Shown here: one piece after another, positions 46,102 to 54,877 of the stretch | Position numbering within the stretch: the stretch's first letter is position 1 | Layout of the letters: the number at the start of each line of letters is the position of its first letter | Assembly: GCA_029262275.1 (NCBI GenBank) | Contig: JAJCZS010000010.1 | Location: 1 to 64,000, forward strand | Length of the DNA stretch: 64,000 bases | Source of the DNA: Deltaproteobacteria bacterium | GTDB taxonomy: Bacteria; Desulfobacterota_D; UBA1144; Nemesobacterales; UBA2774 | Reading direction: 5' to 3' | The notes under the pieces: model-generated | What the model was told of the DNA's origin: nothing | What the model saw: only the letters and a program-made list of their open reading frames with translations | The model's database searches: none | Program-made: the position numbers and the translations under genes

Positions 46102-47237
46102 TAATTATTACCTTCCCTTATTTTCATCAAATTCTGTGCCTGCTCGACTCCGGCTTTAGTAAGTGCCCACTGATCTGAATTTACCGATCTTACATATCCT
46201 TGCTCTTCAAGTGTCTTTAGACTCTTATCAACCCCGCCCTTACCCGAGCTCATCAACCTAAGCACTGCAATTGAATGTGCATGCTCAGGATTGTCATGGG
46301 CTGAGGCGAGAGAGTAAAGATCCTCCAGAATTGCCTCAATGTGGAGCCTGCCTCTATTTCTTCTCACCCTTATCCAGTTCCACACAAGCCCCCTACGAGG
46401 AGCAAAGAATAGCGATACTATTACAATTGCACTAATGCATAAAACTATTGTTGGCCCGGTGGGCAACCTCTGGATACTGCTGCTCAACAGAGCACCCACT
46501 ATCCCCGCCAGAGCCCCAAATATTGAGGACAGAAAGACCATTGTCCCAAGACGGTCAGTCCACTGTCTTGCAGCTGCTGCCGGCGCGACTATCATTGCGC
46601 TCATAAGAACAACTCCTACAGTTTGTAGACCTAGAACTATCGCAAGTACTATTAAAGTGGTTAGAAGTATGTCCAGGAGCCTCATTGGAAATCCCAGAGT
46701 AGCTCCAAAATCAGGATCAAAACTTAGAAGTTTAAACTCCTTCCAGAAAACCATCATTGTAATTATTGCTATGGAGCCTAGGATGCTCATAGTAATTACA
46801 TCACGTTCTAAAAGTGCTGCGGCTTGTCCGAACAGGAATTTATCGAGTCCGGCCTGATTTGCATTAGGCATTTTCTGAATAATTGTTAACAGAACAAGTC
46901 CAAAACCGAAAAATACAGAAAGCACGAGTCCAAGAGCACTATCGAACTTTATTCTGGTTAATCTAACTATGCTCATTATAAAAAGAGTTCCTATCCAGCC
47001 TGCAATTGCCGCTCCTAGGATTAAAACGAGGCTTGCTTTGCTTCCTGTAAGTAAAAAGGCAATAGCAATTCCGGGAAGTGCAGCATGAGACATAGCATCG
47101 CCAAGTAGGCTTTGCTTGCGGAGTACTGCATAAGCACCAAGCGCACCGCTCACAATGCCCAATACGGCTGAACCCAGAGCAACTGTTCTAAGTGTGTAAT
47201 CAAAGAATAAATCGTAGAAGAGAGCACCTAAATCCAT
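46101..47237 (-). CDS. Metal ABC transporter permease with C-terminal winged-helix-like extension (first permease)
   Basis: The 378-residue protein is of the ABC-3 family: LGDAMSHAALPGIAIAF and MSAMIVAPAAAARQWTD are typical. From about residue 290 a soluble tail follows (LHIEAILEDLYSLASAHDN ... VDKSLKTLEEQGYVRSVNSDQWALTKAG), which reads like a winged helix of the DtxR/iron-dependent repressor type. Both permeases of this operon have such a tail. The two proteins form the membrane part of the transporter. Confidence 0.9.
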   Translation of the reverse strand: MDLGALFYDLFFDYTLRTVALGSAVLGIVSGALGAYAVLRKQSLLGDAMSHAALPGIAIAFLLTGSKASLVLILGAAIAGWIGTLFIMSIVRLTRIKFDSALGLVLSVFFGFGLVLLTIIQKMPNANQAGLDKFLFGQAAALLERDVITMSILGSIAIITMMVFWKEFKLLSFDPDFGATLGFPMRLLDILLTTLIVLAIVLGLQTVGVVLMSAMIVAPAAAARQWTDRLGTMVFLSSIFGALAGIVGALLSSSIQRLPTGPTIVLCISAIVIVSLFFAPRRGLVWNWIRVRRNRGRLHIEAILEDLYSLASAHDNPEHAHSIAVLRLMSSGKGGVDKSLKTLEEQGYVRSVNSDQWALTKAGVEQAQNLMKIREGNN

Positions 47238-47241
47238 TTAT

Positions 47242-48015
47242 CTACCCAGTCCGCTGACCTATATTAGATACTCCGTTTTCCCCATTGTGTTTAAGGAAAG
47301 AGACGCGCCCACCATAAGTAAGCCTAAGGTTCTCTTCAGTAAAGACCTCCTGCACGGGCCCGCTTGCTATTAGTCTCACATTAAGAAGTGCAGTCCAGTC
47401 GAAGTATTCAGGCACTGTTTGTAGATCATGGTGAACCACTACTACCGTTTTGCCAGATTTTCTGAGCTCTTGAAGTAGTGAGACAATTGCACGCTCAGTT
47501 GTTGCGTCTACACCCTGAAAAGGCTCATCCATAAGATAAACCTGAGCATCCTGAACAAGAGCTCGAGCTAGAAATACGCGCTGTTGCTGACCACCTGAGA
47601 GCTGACTTATTTGACGCTCTGCGTATTGCAACATCCCCACCTTATCAAGTGCGCTGAGTGCCATTTTCTGCTCTTCTTTCCCAGGACGCCTAATCCAACC
47701 CAAAGCACCGTAGCGCCCCATCATAACAACATCTTTTACGCTTGTTGGAAAATCCCAGTCAACGCTGCCCCTTTGCGGCACATAGCCTACCAATCGCTTT
47801 TGATCGGAAGAAGTTTTTCCATAAATTTTAATCTGACCCGCTGCAGTTTTAACAAGATTCAAAATAGCTTTGATTAGTGTAGTTTTTCCCGCACCATTTG
47901 GACCGACAATCGCCATAAGCACGCCCTCTGGAACCGTTAAATCAATATCCCAGAGTACTGGCTTTTCTTGATATGCGACAGTTAAATCCTCTACCTCTAT
48001 TGCGTTTTCGCTCAT
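47242..48015 (-). CDS. Metal ABC transporter ATP-binding protein
   Basis: The start chosen is ATG 48015 ([13 protein letters not shown]) behind GGGGAT; upstream codons overlap the neighbouring gene. The 257-residue ATPase has Walker [11 protein letters not shown], the signature LSGGQQQR, Walker [10 protein letters not shown] and the His loop VVVHHDL. It matches ZnuC/MntB/SitB proteins and powers uptake with the two permeases. Confidence 0.93.
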   Translation of the reverse strand: MSENAIEVEDLTVAYQEKPVLWDIDLTVPEGVLMAIVGPNGAGKTTLIKAILNLVKTAAGQIKIYGKTSSDQKRLVGYVPQRGSVDWDFPTSVKDVVMMGRYGALGWIRRPGKEEQKMALSALDKVGMLQYAERQISQLSGGQQQRVFLARALVQDAQVYLMDEPFQGVDATTERAIVSLLQELRKSGKTVVVVHHDLQTVPEYFDWTALLNVRLIASGPVQEVFTEENLRLTYGGRVSFLKHNGENGVSNIGQRTG

Positions 48016-48031
48016 ATCTAAATCCCCTTTA

Positions 48032-48982
48032 TTAAGACTCCCCACCTTGTCCAAGTGCATTCACTATTGTATTGATATTATGACGTACCATACCTATATA
48101 ATTACCCTCTGGAGTTCCGGGATTTCCCATAGCATCTGAGAAAAGCTCCCCTCCAACGACTACATCAAAACCCTTTGATTTAACAGCAGCCTGAACAGCC
48201 TCTATATACCTGGGGGGTACTGATGATTCCACAAACACAGCCGGTATACGGCGCTCAACAATAAAAGTTGCGAGCCCTTGTACATCTGCTGTCCCTGCCT
48301 CTGATTCAGTACTTATCCCCTGAAGCCCTTTTACTTCAAAACCATAGCCTCTGCCAAAATAATTAAAAGCATCATGTGCTGTAATAAGAACCCTTTTATC
48401 TTTGGGCAAACTATCAGACCTTTCTTTTACATAAATATTCAAATCTGATAGCTCTTTTAAATATGAGTTAGCATTACTTTCATATTGTTGGGAATTTTGA
48501 GGATCCATTTCTATTAATGTGTCTTTAACTATTCCAACAGTATCCATCCACAATCCAACATCAAACCAAATATGTGGATCATAATTGCCCTGAAATTCGG
48601 GCGGAGCCATAAGATCGGCCCTTTCTACCCCATCAGTAACTGCAATAGTGTTTATCCCTCTTTTATTCATCTGCTCAAATATTTCAGCCATTTTGCCCTC
48701 TAAATGAAGCCCATTGTAAAAAATCACATCTGCCTTTGACAACAAAGCTACATCTCCAGCACTGGCCTTATATAGGTGTGGATCCACACCTGGACCCATA
48801 AGCCCCTTCACAGCTACTTTATCTCCGCCAACGACAGAGACCATATCAGCAATCATTCCGGTTGTAGCAACTATATTTAGACCATCTTGACCTGGGTCTT
48901 TTGAACTTCCACTGTCACTTGAAGAACATGCTAGGGCTAAAATTGAAAATAAAGCTATTAACAAATTTCTAGATAACCTCAT
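48032..48982 (-). CDS. Metal-binding lipoprotein of the ZnuA/MntA/SitA family
   Basis: The 316-residue protein is the substrate-binding part of the transporter. It has a lipoprotein signal ending ALAC. Metal ligands of cluster A-I proteins are seen: His in GVDPHLYK, His in YDPHIWFD, Glu in FVESSVPP and Asp in the SDAMG segment. No His-rich loop is present, which argues against a zinc-specific ZnuA and for manganese or iron. Its start overlaps the stop of the regulator gene (TAATG). Confidence 0.92.
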   Translation of the reverse strand: MRLSRNLLIALFSILALACSSSDSGSSKDPGQDGLNIVATTGMIADMVSVVGGDKVAVKGLMGPGVDPHLYKASAGDVALLSKADVIFYNGLHLEGKMAEIFEQMNKRGINTIAVTDGVERADLMAPPEFQGNYDPHIWFDVGLWMDTVGIVKDTLIEMDPQNSQQYESNANSYLKELSDLNIYVKERSDSLPKDKRVLITAHDAFNYFGRGYGFEVKGLQGISTESEAGTADVQGLATFIVERRIPAVFVESSVPPRYIEAVQAAVKSKGFDVVVGGELFSDAMGNPGTPEGNYIGMVRHNINTIVNALGQGGES

Positions 48983-49659
48983 TATGAAGCTCCCTTTTCT
49001 GCGCCTTTCACGTCAGTTACAAATACATACTGGGCTGCTCCCGGGCCTAGAATATGTTCAGATTTCTCTACTTTTATCTTTATAGGACCATTAAAAGGTT
49101 CAATTGAAAGCACTTTAAATTTTGTTTTTGGATATAGCCCCATCTTGCCAACATATCTAAGAAGATCGGGGTCATGATCGCTTACCTCATCCACTATACC
49201 GCTCTGTCCCGGTCTGAGATCAGCAAGTGGAATGGAGTCGAGCTCCAAGATAGTGCCGTCTCTACTAGGAATAGGTGCGCCGTGAGGATCCCTCGTAGGG
49301 TATCCCAAAGCAGCATCCATGCGGTCTTCAAGATCTTCAGACAAAACATGCTCCCATTTCTCTGCCTCTTCGTGTACCTGGTCCCAGGGCACCCCAAGGG
49401 CTTCTGCCAAATAGAGCTCGATTAGACGGTGATGTCTAATTACTTCTAGTGAGATATTAAGGCCTGCCTTTGTGAGCTTCACACCTTGATAGCGTTTGTG
49501 GGTTATGAGTTTTTTTTCAGAAAGTTTCTTTATCATGCTTGTAACTGAAGCAGGTGCAACATTAAGTCTTTCTGAAAGAGAATTAGTCGATACTTTTCCA
49601 TTCTCTTTTTGAATTTCATAAATTCCTTTTAGATAATCTTCAATTGACTCAGTATACAT
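48982..49659 (-). CDS. MntR-type DtxR-family metalloregulator
   Basis: The 225-residue protein has a winged helix (1-65), a dimer/metal domain (66-140) and an SH3/FeoA-like tail (about 145-220). Metal ligands are Asp8, His77, His96, Glu100, Glu103 and His104. In DtxR the positions of Asp8 and Glu100 are Met10 and Cys102; Asp and Glu there mark manganese sensors such as MntR. When loaded with Mn it should repress its own operon. It is the first gene, directly behind an operator that touches the -10. Confidence 0.9.
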   Translation of the reverse strand: MYTESIEDYLKGIYEIQKENGKVSTNSLSERLNVAPASVTSMIKKLSEKKLITHKRYQGVKLTKAGLNISLEVIRHHRLIELYLAEALGVPWDQVHEEAEKWEHVLSEDLEDRMDAALGYPTRDPHGAPIPSRDGTILELDSIPLADLRPGQSGIVDEVSDHDPDLLRYVGKMGLYPKTKFKVLSIEPFNGPIKIKVEKSEHILGPGAAQYVFVTDVKGAEKGAS

Positions 49660-49680
49660 TTTAAAATCTCCTAAAATAAT

Positions 49681-49698
49681 ATTTAGCTATATCTAAAT
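49681..49698. promoter_or_regulatory. Predicted operator of the manganese-transport operon
   Basis: ATTTAG and CTAAAT form an inverted repeat with a 6-base spacer (core TTTAG-N6-CTAAA). It overlaps the last two bases of the -10 element and covers the expected start of transcription, the classic place for a repressor site. The same core is found before the outer-membrane barrel gene. Confidence 0.7.
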
Positions 49699-49725
49699 TT
49701 TATTGTCCGATACATGCCCTGTCAA
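49697..49725 (-). promoter_or_regulatory. Promoter of the regulator/Mn-transport operon
   Basis: On the minus strand TTGACA (49720-49725) and TAAAAT (49697-49702) are spaced by exactly 17 bases. It lies just past the stop of the outer-membrane barrel gene. Confidence 0.8.
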
Positions 49726-49737
49726 GAAATATATTGT

Positions 49738-50538
49738 CTAGAAAAGAAAAGTGAATGCTGTTGTAATAACTACTTCTTTCTCTGTATTGTCTGCATAAAG
49801 GTCAGGGGTTACACCCACTATTATGGTCAGCCAATCTGTAACCGGAGAGGTAAAGCCAGGTGTTATATTAAGAACTTGAGTGCTTTCCTCACCGTCCACA
49901 TCCTCATAAGCATAAGCTGCTTCAATCACAGCCTGGAACCAAGGGACAACATAATATCCAAAACCTATATTGGAAACAAAGTTCCAACCATCATCTTCTA
50001 CTATTCCAAATACAAAATCAGTATCCATTGAGAACTGATCGGAAAAATCTTTGGTCAAGATAAGTCCTCCAATTTCAATAAACCAAGGTGTATCTCCTCC
50101 GCTTGTAGGAATTGAAATTCCACCCTGGTAGGCCAATGAAAAGGGATATTTTGCCCCCTGATCAAGGAATCTATATTTAAGACCGGCCTCTATGTCACCG
50201 AAATCATTTATTTGATCAGTTAGATCTGAATTCTCATGGTTTAAATAATTAACGTTCACACCTAGCTCTAAGTCATCAAGAGCTCCTAGTGTAAACCTTA
50301 CTCCGCCGCCTAGTCTAAAGGTATTGTCTCTATCATCAACAAACTCAAAGGAGAAGAAAGGCTCAATTTCAACATGTCTTTTAGGAACAGTCTGAGTGCT
50401 AGGAACAATGACCTTAGAATTTGATATTCCACCAACGGCATAAACATCCCTAACTCCAGCTACAATAATCAGCAGCATAAATACTGAGCAGAATATTAAT
50501 GCCTGCATATAGTTTTGATTTATATTATTTTTTTTCAT
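49738..50538 (-). CDS. Outer-membrane beta-barrel protein, possible metal-related channel
   Basis: The 266-residue protein has a signal peptide ending DVYA, then alternating polar/aromatic strands typical of a barrel of about 12 strands, and ends with Phe, the usual outer-membrane insertion signal. It resembles 'transporter/MetA-pathway' type barrel proteins. It is the gene just upstream of the Mn-transport operon and its promoter bears the same TTTAG-N6-CTAAA repeat. It may let metal through the outer membrane; this is inferred from context only. Confidence 0.75.
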   Translation of the reverse strand: MKKNNINQNYMQALIFCSVFMLLIIVAGVRDVYAVGGISNSKVIVPSTQTVPKRHVEIEPFFSFEFVDDRDNTFRLGGGVRFTLGALDDLELGVNVNYLNHENSDLTDQINDFGDIEAGLKYRFLDQGAKYPFSLAYQGGISIPTSGGDTPWFIEIGGLILTKDFSDQFSMDTDFVFGIVEDDGWNFVSNIGFGYYVVPWFQAVIEAAYAYEDVDGEESTQVLNITPGFTSPVTDWLTIIVGVTPDLYADNTEKEVVITTAFTFLF

Positions 50539-50600
50539 CTCTCTATATCTCCTAAGTGCAACACAAAAATCACAAAGAAATTCTTTGGCATGACTAATAT

Positions 50601-50626
50601 TAATTTTTAGACTTGTCTAAAAATTA
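50601..50626. promoter_or_regulatory. Predicted operator of the outer-membrane barrel gene
   Basis: Two 12-bp arms form a perfect inverted repeat around TT, with core TTTAG-N6-CTAAA. It overlaps the TATAAT of the barrel gene's promoter by four bases. The core is shared with the operator at 49681-49698. Confidence 0.75.
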
Positions 50627-50649
50627 TACAATGCATATCTAGTTGTCAA
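50623..50649 (-). promoter_or_regulatory. Promoter of the outer-membrane barrel gene
   Basis: On the minus strand TTGACA (50644-50649) and a perfect TATAAT (50623-50628) are separated by 15 bases, shorter than the usual 17. A short spacer can make a promoter weak or activator-dependent. Confidence 0.6.
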
Positions 50650-50732
50650 ATTATCATAGATAGGGATTACATATGAGAGAGGGTTTGGAAATCAAGAAGC
50701 AATTAAAGTTCAGTGGTAGTTAAATCAAATTA

Positions 50733-51797
50733 TTATTCAGGAGATTCTAAATACTCTGTTTTGTAAATTTCTATGAAACTCATAAAAATTGCCAAAAGCA
50801 CAGGACCCAAGATTATTCCTGTAAATCCAAATACGGAGAGACTTCCAAAAATAGTAAGAACCAAAAACAGTGTAGATAACTTAACCTTACCACCAATAAT
50901 CATAGGCTTAAGGAAGTTATCAACTGAACTAACAACCACTCCACCCAAGACCAGAACAGCGATGCCTGTGTAGAGACTCCCTGTAAAAACCAGATACAAG
51001 CCAACAGGCAGCCATACAATAACAGCACCACCTATTGGAATAAGCGCAAATACAAAAGTGAGAACTCCGCCTAACACTGAATAAGATACTCCCAAAGCCC
51101 AGAAAATTAGTCCTTGCAATATCCCTTGCACAGCCGCAGTTACCATTACTCCAACAATCACAGCATTTAAAGTATCGTAGAACTTCTTAAAAATTTCGTC
51201 TTTTTGCTCATCTTTCATTGGAATTAGATATTTAAGGCGATTGAGCATCCCTTCCCCATCACGGAAGAAGAAAAAGAGTGCAAATATCATCATTCCAAAA
51301 TTGACTAAGAGCCCAGTCAAATTTGTTGCAGCCGACTGTACTTCATTGATTATATAGCCGCTAACCGAACCCAAGCCCTTAAGCGCCATTTGGTGAACAT
51401 TTACCTCTTCTATTTGGAGCTTATTTTCTAAATCTTGTAATACGGAGAGTGGAATAAGACCTTTTAATTTCTCAAGGCTGTTTTTTAATTCTGAGACTTC
51501 GACGTTATCTGTAACACTCTGATATATATCAAACATATCCACAGCCACAGTGGCAGAAATAAAAACAAGAGGAAGGATAATAAGAAAGGTAGCAAGTACA
51601 GTCATTATCATTGCAGATATGTTCTTACGGCCTCTAAGAAGTTTGTTTAATCTAAGGTATATAGGATAGAGAGTGAGTGTAAGTATGGATCCCCAAAAGA
51701 GTGCTAATACAAAGGGACTCAATATCTGATAAAAAAGATATATAAGCAAAAGAAATATCGCTAGAAAGAACCAGGCAAATACCTGTTTACGTTGCAC
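50733..51797 (-). CDS. AI-2E family transporter
   Basis: The protein has about seven membrane helices with the family signatures FALFFFFRDGEGML and FIPIGGA-like FALIPIGGAVIVWLP, and LGPVLLAIFMSF near the end. Members of the family have been linked to export of signals or ions. The start chosen is GTG 51797, seven bases after GAGG; a TTG at 51821 is an alternative. Substrate unknown. Confidence 0.85.
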   Translation of the reverse strand: MQRKQVFAWFFLAIFLLLIYLFYQILSPFVLALFWGSILTLTLYPIYLRLNKLLRGRKNISAMIMTVLATFLIILPLVFISATVAVDMFDIYQSVTDNVEVSELKNSLEKLKGLIPLSVLQDLENKLQIEEVNVHQMALKGLGSVSGYIINEVQSAATNLTGLLVNFGMMIFALFFFFRDGEGMLNRLKYLIPMKDEQKDEIFKKFYDTLNAVIVGVMVTAAVQGILQGLIFWALGVSYSVLGGVLTFVFALIPIGGAVIVWLPVGLYLVFTGSLYTGIAVLVLGGVVVSSVDNFLKPMIIGGKVKLSTLFLVLTIFGSLSVFGFTGIILGPVLLAIFMSFIEIYKTEYLESPE

Positions 51798-51898
51798 TTT
51801 TATATCCTCGATTAATAACAAGTGTTTTTCTTACGCCACTTGCTAATTTACACTAAATAAGGAAATTTTCACAGAGTTAAGCTATTATACTGTGCATA

Positions 51899-52714
51899 AT
51901 GAGAATTTTGAAATCACGTACCAGTTTACTGGAATTGATTGTCTTGATTGTGACATTAGCAATTTGCTATCCGACGGTTTTTATTAAATCGGCAAATGCC
52001 AACAAATCTACCGATACCCCTGTATACAGCTACAAGGTTATAAATACCTACCCTCACAGCACAGATTCGTTTACACAAGGATTAGTCTTTGACGAAGGAA
52101 CGTTATATGAAAGCACGGGATTAAATGGTCAGTCTGCAGTAAAAATAGTCGATCTTGAAACAGGAAAGACCGTTAAATCTTATGATATTGCAGATAAATA
52201 TTTTGGAGAAGGAATCACTGTAGTTGGTAATAAGATAATTCAGCTTACTTGGAGAGCTAAAAAGGGCTTTGTCTACGACAAGAAGACTTTGAAGCTACTT
52301 AGAACATTTAAGTACGACACTCAGGGATGGGGCATTACCTATGACGGGAAGTATATAATTATGAGTGATGGCAGCGATGTGCTTTACTTTATGGATCCCA
52401 GAACTTTTAAAGTAAAAGGAACATTAGATGTATACCACGAAAATGGGAAAGTCGGAAAGCTAAATGAGCTTGAATATATAGACGGTGAAATATACGCAAA
52501 CATATGGGGAGAGGAAAAGATAGCCAGGATAAATCCGAAAACGGGTCAAGTTACGGCTTGGATAGATCTAAGTGGACTTCTCAGCAAAGAAGACAAGAAA
52601 AACAGGATCGATGTACTAAATGGAATAGCTTATGACGCAGAGAACAAAAGGCTATATGTTACAGGAAAGCTTTGGCCCAAAATATTTGAGATTGAAGTTA
52701 CTGAAAAGAACTAA
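51899..52714 (+). CDS. Glutaminyl-peptide cyclotransferase (beta-propeller type)
   Basis: The 271-residue exported protein (signal peptide about 1-35) matches the plant/bacterial glutamine cyclotransferase family: HSTDSFTQGLVFDEGTLYESTGL, FGEGITVVGNKIIQLTW, GWGITYDGKYIIMSDG, LNELEYIDGEIYANIW and LNGIAYDAENKRLYVTGK. It forms N-terminal pyroglutamate on exported proteins. The gene appears to be transcribed alone. Confidence 0.9.
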   Translation: MRILKSRTSLLELIVLIVTLAICYPTVFIKSANANKSTDTPVYSYKVINTYPHSTDSFTQGLVFDEGTLYESTGLNGQSAVKIVDLETGKTVKSYDIADKYFGEGITVVGNKIIQLTWRAKKGFVYDKKTLKLLRTFKYDTQGWGITYDGKYIIMSDGSDVLYFMDPRTFKVKGTLDVYHENGKVGKLNELEYIDGEIYANIWGEEKIARINPKTGQVTAWIDLSGLLSKEDKKNRIDVLNGIAYDAENKRLYVTGKLWPKIFEIEVTEKN

Positions 52715-52721
52715 AGTAGAA

Positions 52722-52946
52722 CTATTTTATTAATGGCTGTTGTTCCATCTCTTCAGTATTAATAGGGTTTACATCCGACTCAATTTCCTCTTCTACTTCT
52801 CTATTGTATTTTGAGTCATAACTCTCAGGCTCAACCCTTGGTTCCAATTCGTCAGTTGTATCAGGCTCAGCTGGGGTAAAGATTGCAGAGCAGGAAGCAA
52901 TGCTTACAGACAAAACAATTATTAGTAACAAAAAGATATTTTTCAT
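52722..52946 (-). CDS. Small lipoprotein
   Basis: A 74-residue protein with a lipoprotein signal ending SIASC and an acidic, Glu- and Pro-rich remainder. The start chosen is ATG 52946 behind AGGGTG; GTG 52952 is an alternative. Not recognised. It is convergent with the cyclotransferase gene. Confidence 0.55.
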   Translation of the reverse strand: MKNIFLLLIIVLSVSIASCSAIFTPAEPDTTDELEPRVEPESYDSKYNREVEEEIESDVNPINTEEMEQQPLIK

Positions 52947-53041
52947 TTTCACCCTACCTAATATGAATTTGATTAGCAGAATTATGGCTGAATAATCTTA
53001 CACGTTATACTAGAAATAAGCCAAATCGGTTAGACAACCTT

Positions 53042-53473
53042 ATGAAAACAATACAGCCACCACTACTAGGTATAATATTAGCTTCATGTGCAATGCTGTT
53101 ATTGGTATCCTGCTCAACTGTAGACCTGAATAATAACTCAACAGACAACAACAGTGCTGTAGCACGTCTGTACATTGGTCTCAGTTCAAGCAAACTATAT
53201 AGAGAAATTCTAGTTGAAGAAGTAGAAGAAATAATATCAAGACATTTTAAGGCCGCTACAGTTCAAGAGTCTACGGGCTTTTATGAAGGGGAAAAAGAGA
53301 GAAGCTTAATTATTACCATAATCAACTGTTGCAGGTGGAAAGAGCCAGAAGAAGGGTTCCGGGAGAAGATTAATAATTTAGCATCACAATTAAAAAATGA
53401 CTTGGGACAGGAATCAATACTCGTTGAGTATATTTCTCAAGGACACAGTGAAATATTTGAGGTTCTGGAATAA
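53042..53473 (+). CDS. Lipoprotein of unknown function, possibly DUF3574-like
   Basis: The 143-residue protein has a lipoprotein signal ending LVSC. The body (ARLYIGLSSSK ... SLIITIINCC) is faintly like DUF3574 proteins, which begin LYFGLS. It is followed after 5 bases by a small membrane protein gene, so the two are probably co-transcribed. Function unknown. Confidence 0.6.
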   Translation: MKTIQPPLLGIILASCAMLLLVSCSTVDLNNNSTDNNSAVARLYIGLSSSKLYREILVEEVEEIISRHFKAATVQESTGFYEGEKERSLIITIINCCRWKEPEEGFREKINNLASQLKNDLGQESILVEYISQGHSEIFEVLE

Positions 53474-53478
53474 CTAAA

Positions 53479-53787
53479 ATGACTAAAACAAAACGCACAT
53501 TAATCTTTGGCCTCCTTCTTATCGTATTAGGAGCTATTATATCTCTGCTGGTTGTGATGTATATCACAGGATTCTCGGGTGGAACAAAAAAAGAGTTATG
53601 GATTGTATGGCTATCTTCACTACTACCAACAATAGTTTCGGGTGGAATAGCGGCATTTCTATACCATTACCTATGTGAATCAAAGAAGAAATGGGTTCAT
53701 ATACTGTGGTTCCTGATTACTCTGATTATTATTGTGGGCTTTGCTCCAACCATTACATTTGTCATGCTAAAATCAATGTTACATTGA
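53479..53787 (+). CDS. Small three-helix membrane protein
   Basis: The 102-residue protein has three predicted membrane helices (about 8-30, 43-63 and 73-97) and no recognised motif. It lies directly behind the lipoprotein gene and ends 9 bases before the convergent dehydrogenase gene. Confidence 0.6.
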   Translation: MTKTKRTLIFGLLLIVLGAIISLLVVMYITGFSGGTKKELWIVWLSSLLPTIVSGGIAAFLYHYLCESKKKWVHILWFLITLIIIVGFAPTITFVMLKSMLH

Positions 53788-53796
53788 TGAAAACAA

Positions 53797-54696
53797 TCAT
53801 TTAACATCAGACAACTGCTCAAGAGCTAGAAGCAGAGCTTGCGTTCCCTTCCTTCCATGCCCTTGTGCCTTGGTTGCGATGTAGAGCTGGTGGACTAAAG
53901 AGAGTCCAGGAAGAGTTAAGTCCATTCTTTTGGCCTCTCCAAGAGCAATACCCATATCTTTTATGAAGTGCTCCACATAAAACCCGGGCTTAAAATCACG
54001 CTTTACTACCTTTGGGGCAAGGTTGTCGAGCATCCAGCACGCAGCAGCCCCCTTGCTCACAGAGCTAAGCATGGTGTTTAAATTGAGCCCCGCTTTATAG
54101 CCGTAAAGAAGCGTCTCACACATACCTATCATAAGCGCACAAGCCATTATTTGATTACACATCTTAGTATGCTGACCTTTTCCGGGCCCACCCTGATGAA
54201 CTATATTCTTTCCCATTAGTTTAAGTAGCGGCATAACTGCTTGGACAGCATTTTTACCCCCTCCGACCATAATGGATAGTGTTCCCGCCTGAGCTCCAAT
54301 ATCCCCTCCTGAGACCGGTGCATCAACAGATGAGGAGCCCATACTTTTTGCTTGCTCATAGATTTCTTCAGATAGTGCAGGCTCAGTCGTAGTCATATCA
54401 ACGATTAAGCTGCCTTTCTTAAGCCCTTTAAACACCCCATTGTCTCCAAAATACACTTCCCTCACATCCTTTGGGAATCCAACTATTGTAAATATTACAT
54501 CTGCTCTCTCGGCAACCGCTTTAGGAGATTTTGCCCACTCAGCACCCTCGTCAATCAGATGCTTTGCTTTTCTTTTCGTACGGTTATATACAACCGCCTT
54601 GTAGCCTTTATTCATTAAATGAAGACACATTGGACCACCCATTACCCCAGTTCCAATCCATCCTATAGTCGTTTTTTTTGGGCTCACTTTGATCAT
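53797..54696 (-). CDS. NAD(P)-dependent beta-hydroxyacid dehydrogenase (HIBADH/GlxR family)
   Basis: The 299-residue protein has the Rossmann start IGWIGTGVMGGPMCLHLMNKG, the substrate-binding DAPVSGGDIGAQAGTLSIMVGG and the catalytic Lys in GKGQHTKMCNQ. Family members reduce 3-hydroxyisobutyrate, tartronate semialdehyde or related acids such as succinic semialdehyde. The start lies eight bases behind GGAGG. Which acid is used cannot be told; with a glyoxylate pathway present, tartronate semialdehyde is one option. Confidence 0.88.
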   Translation of the reverse strand: MIKVSPKKTTIGWIGTGVMGGPMCLHLMNKGYKAVVYNRTKRKAKHLIDEGAEWAKSPKAVAERADVIFTIVGFPKDVREVYFGDNGVFKGLKKGSLIVDMTTTEPALSEEIYEQAKSMGSSSVDAPVSGGDIGAQAGTLSIMVGGGKNAVQAVMPLLKLMGKNIVHQGGPGKGQHTKMCNQIMACALMIGMCETLLYGYKAGLNLNTMLSSVSKGAAACWMLDNLAPKVVKRDFKPGFYVEHFIKDMGIALGEAKRMDLTLPGLSLVHQLYIATKAQGHGRKGTQALLLALEQLSDVK

Positions 54697-54877
54697 TGCG
54701 ACAACCTCCTATACGCGGGGATAACATCAATTACACCTTAGAGTATAAATTATCTCAAAAGTTGAGCGTAGTCCAAATCATAATAATTCCCTGATGCAGA
54801 ACTATCCGTTTACAACCGCCCTATTCTTTTGTAAACTACAGGCTCAAATATTGAATAAGGCGCTAAATCCCTAATAT

